Source: Clostridia bacterium
Lineage (GTDB): Bacteria; Bacillota; Clostridia; Christensenellales; DTU072
Assembly (NCBI GenBank): GCA_028703745.1
Contig: JAQVME010000093.1
Coordinates: 1-6,070, forward strand
DNA: 6,070 bases
Direction: 5' to 3'
Below, piece by piece: positions 6,055-6,070 of this stretch. The notes under the pieces were generated by a model. It did no database searches. It was not told the origin of the DNA and worked only from the letters and a program-made list of their open reading frames with translations. Positions within the stretch are counted from its first letter, which is position 1. Each line of letters opens with the position of its first letter. A program made the position numbers and the translations under genes.

Positions 6055-6070
6055 GATCGGAAGAGCACAC
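6054..6070 (+). other. Illumina TruSeq adapter remnant (not genomic)
   Basis: The last 17 bases are AGATCGGAAGAGCACAC, identical to the first 17 bases of the standard Illumina TruSeq read-1 adapter. An exact 17-base match placed flush at the sequence end is not credible as chance. It is untrimmed read-through left at a contig edge. Its first A completes the false TGA at 6052-6054, so genomic sequence ends at 6053 (the A itself could also be genomic by coincidence). Confidence 0.96.

Overview
The window is almost entirely one very large surface-protein gene, read left to right from position 265 to the right edge. It encodes a secreted lipoprotein of at least 1929 residues. The protein has a lipobox signal peptide, an Ig-like segment, about five Listeria-Bacteroides (InlB B-type, Flg_new-like) repeats, and then roughly 44 BspA-type leucine-rich repeats (LRR_5 family) in three blocks. 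No mobile element, CRISPR array, RNA gene or defence system is visible.

Organism: the strong GGAGGT ribosome-binding site, the lipoprotein signal, the AT-rich intergenic DNA and the mix of B-type repeats with BspA-type LRRs suggest an anaerobic, probably gut-associated Clostridia-like Firmicute. This is inferred from style only; no taxonomic marker gene is present. Similar proteins also occur in Bacteroidetes, spirochaetes and some protists.

Layout: positions 1-17 look like the first five codons of a divergent gene on the minus strand (own ribosome-binding site, in-frame upstream stop, plausible promoter). Positions 18-264 are an AT-rich divergent intergenic region with a candidate promoter facing each way and a 12-bp palindrome between them. 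Positions 265-6053 are the lipoprotein gene. Within it lie the signal peptide (265-363), Ig-like segment (373-612), B-type repeats (628-1656), LRR block A (1729-2856), a cap plus header, LRR block B (about 3082-3978), a cap plus an isolated B-repeat-like domain plus header, and LRR block C (4429 to the edge).

The main caution is at the right edge. The last 17 bases (6054-6070) are exactly the start of the Illumina TruSeq read-1 adapter. The apparent TGA stop at 6052-6054 is therefore made of two genomic bases (TG) plus the first adapter base (A). The gene is truncated rather than finished, and the LRR pattern predicts that the interrupted codon was cysteine. Without that check, this would be read as a complete 1929-residue protein.
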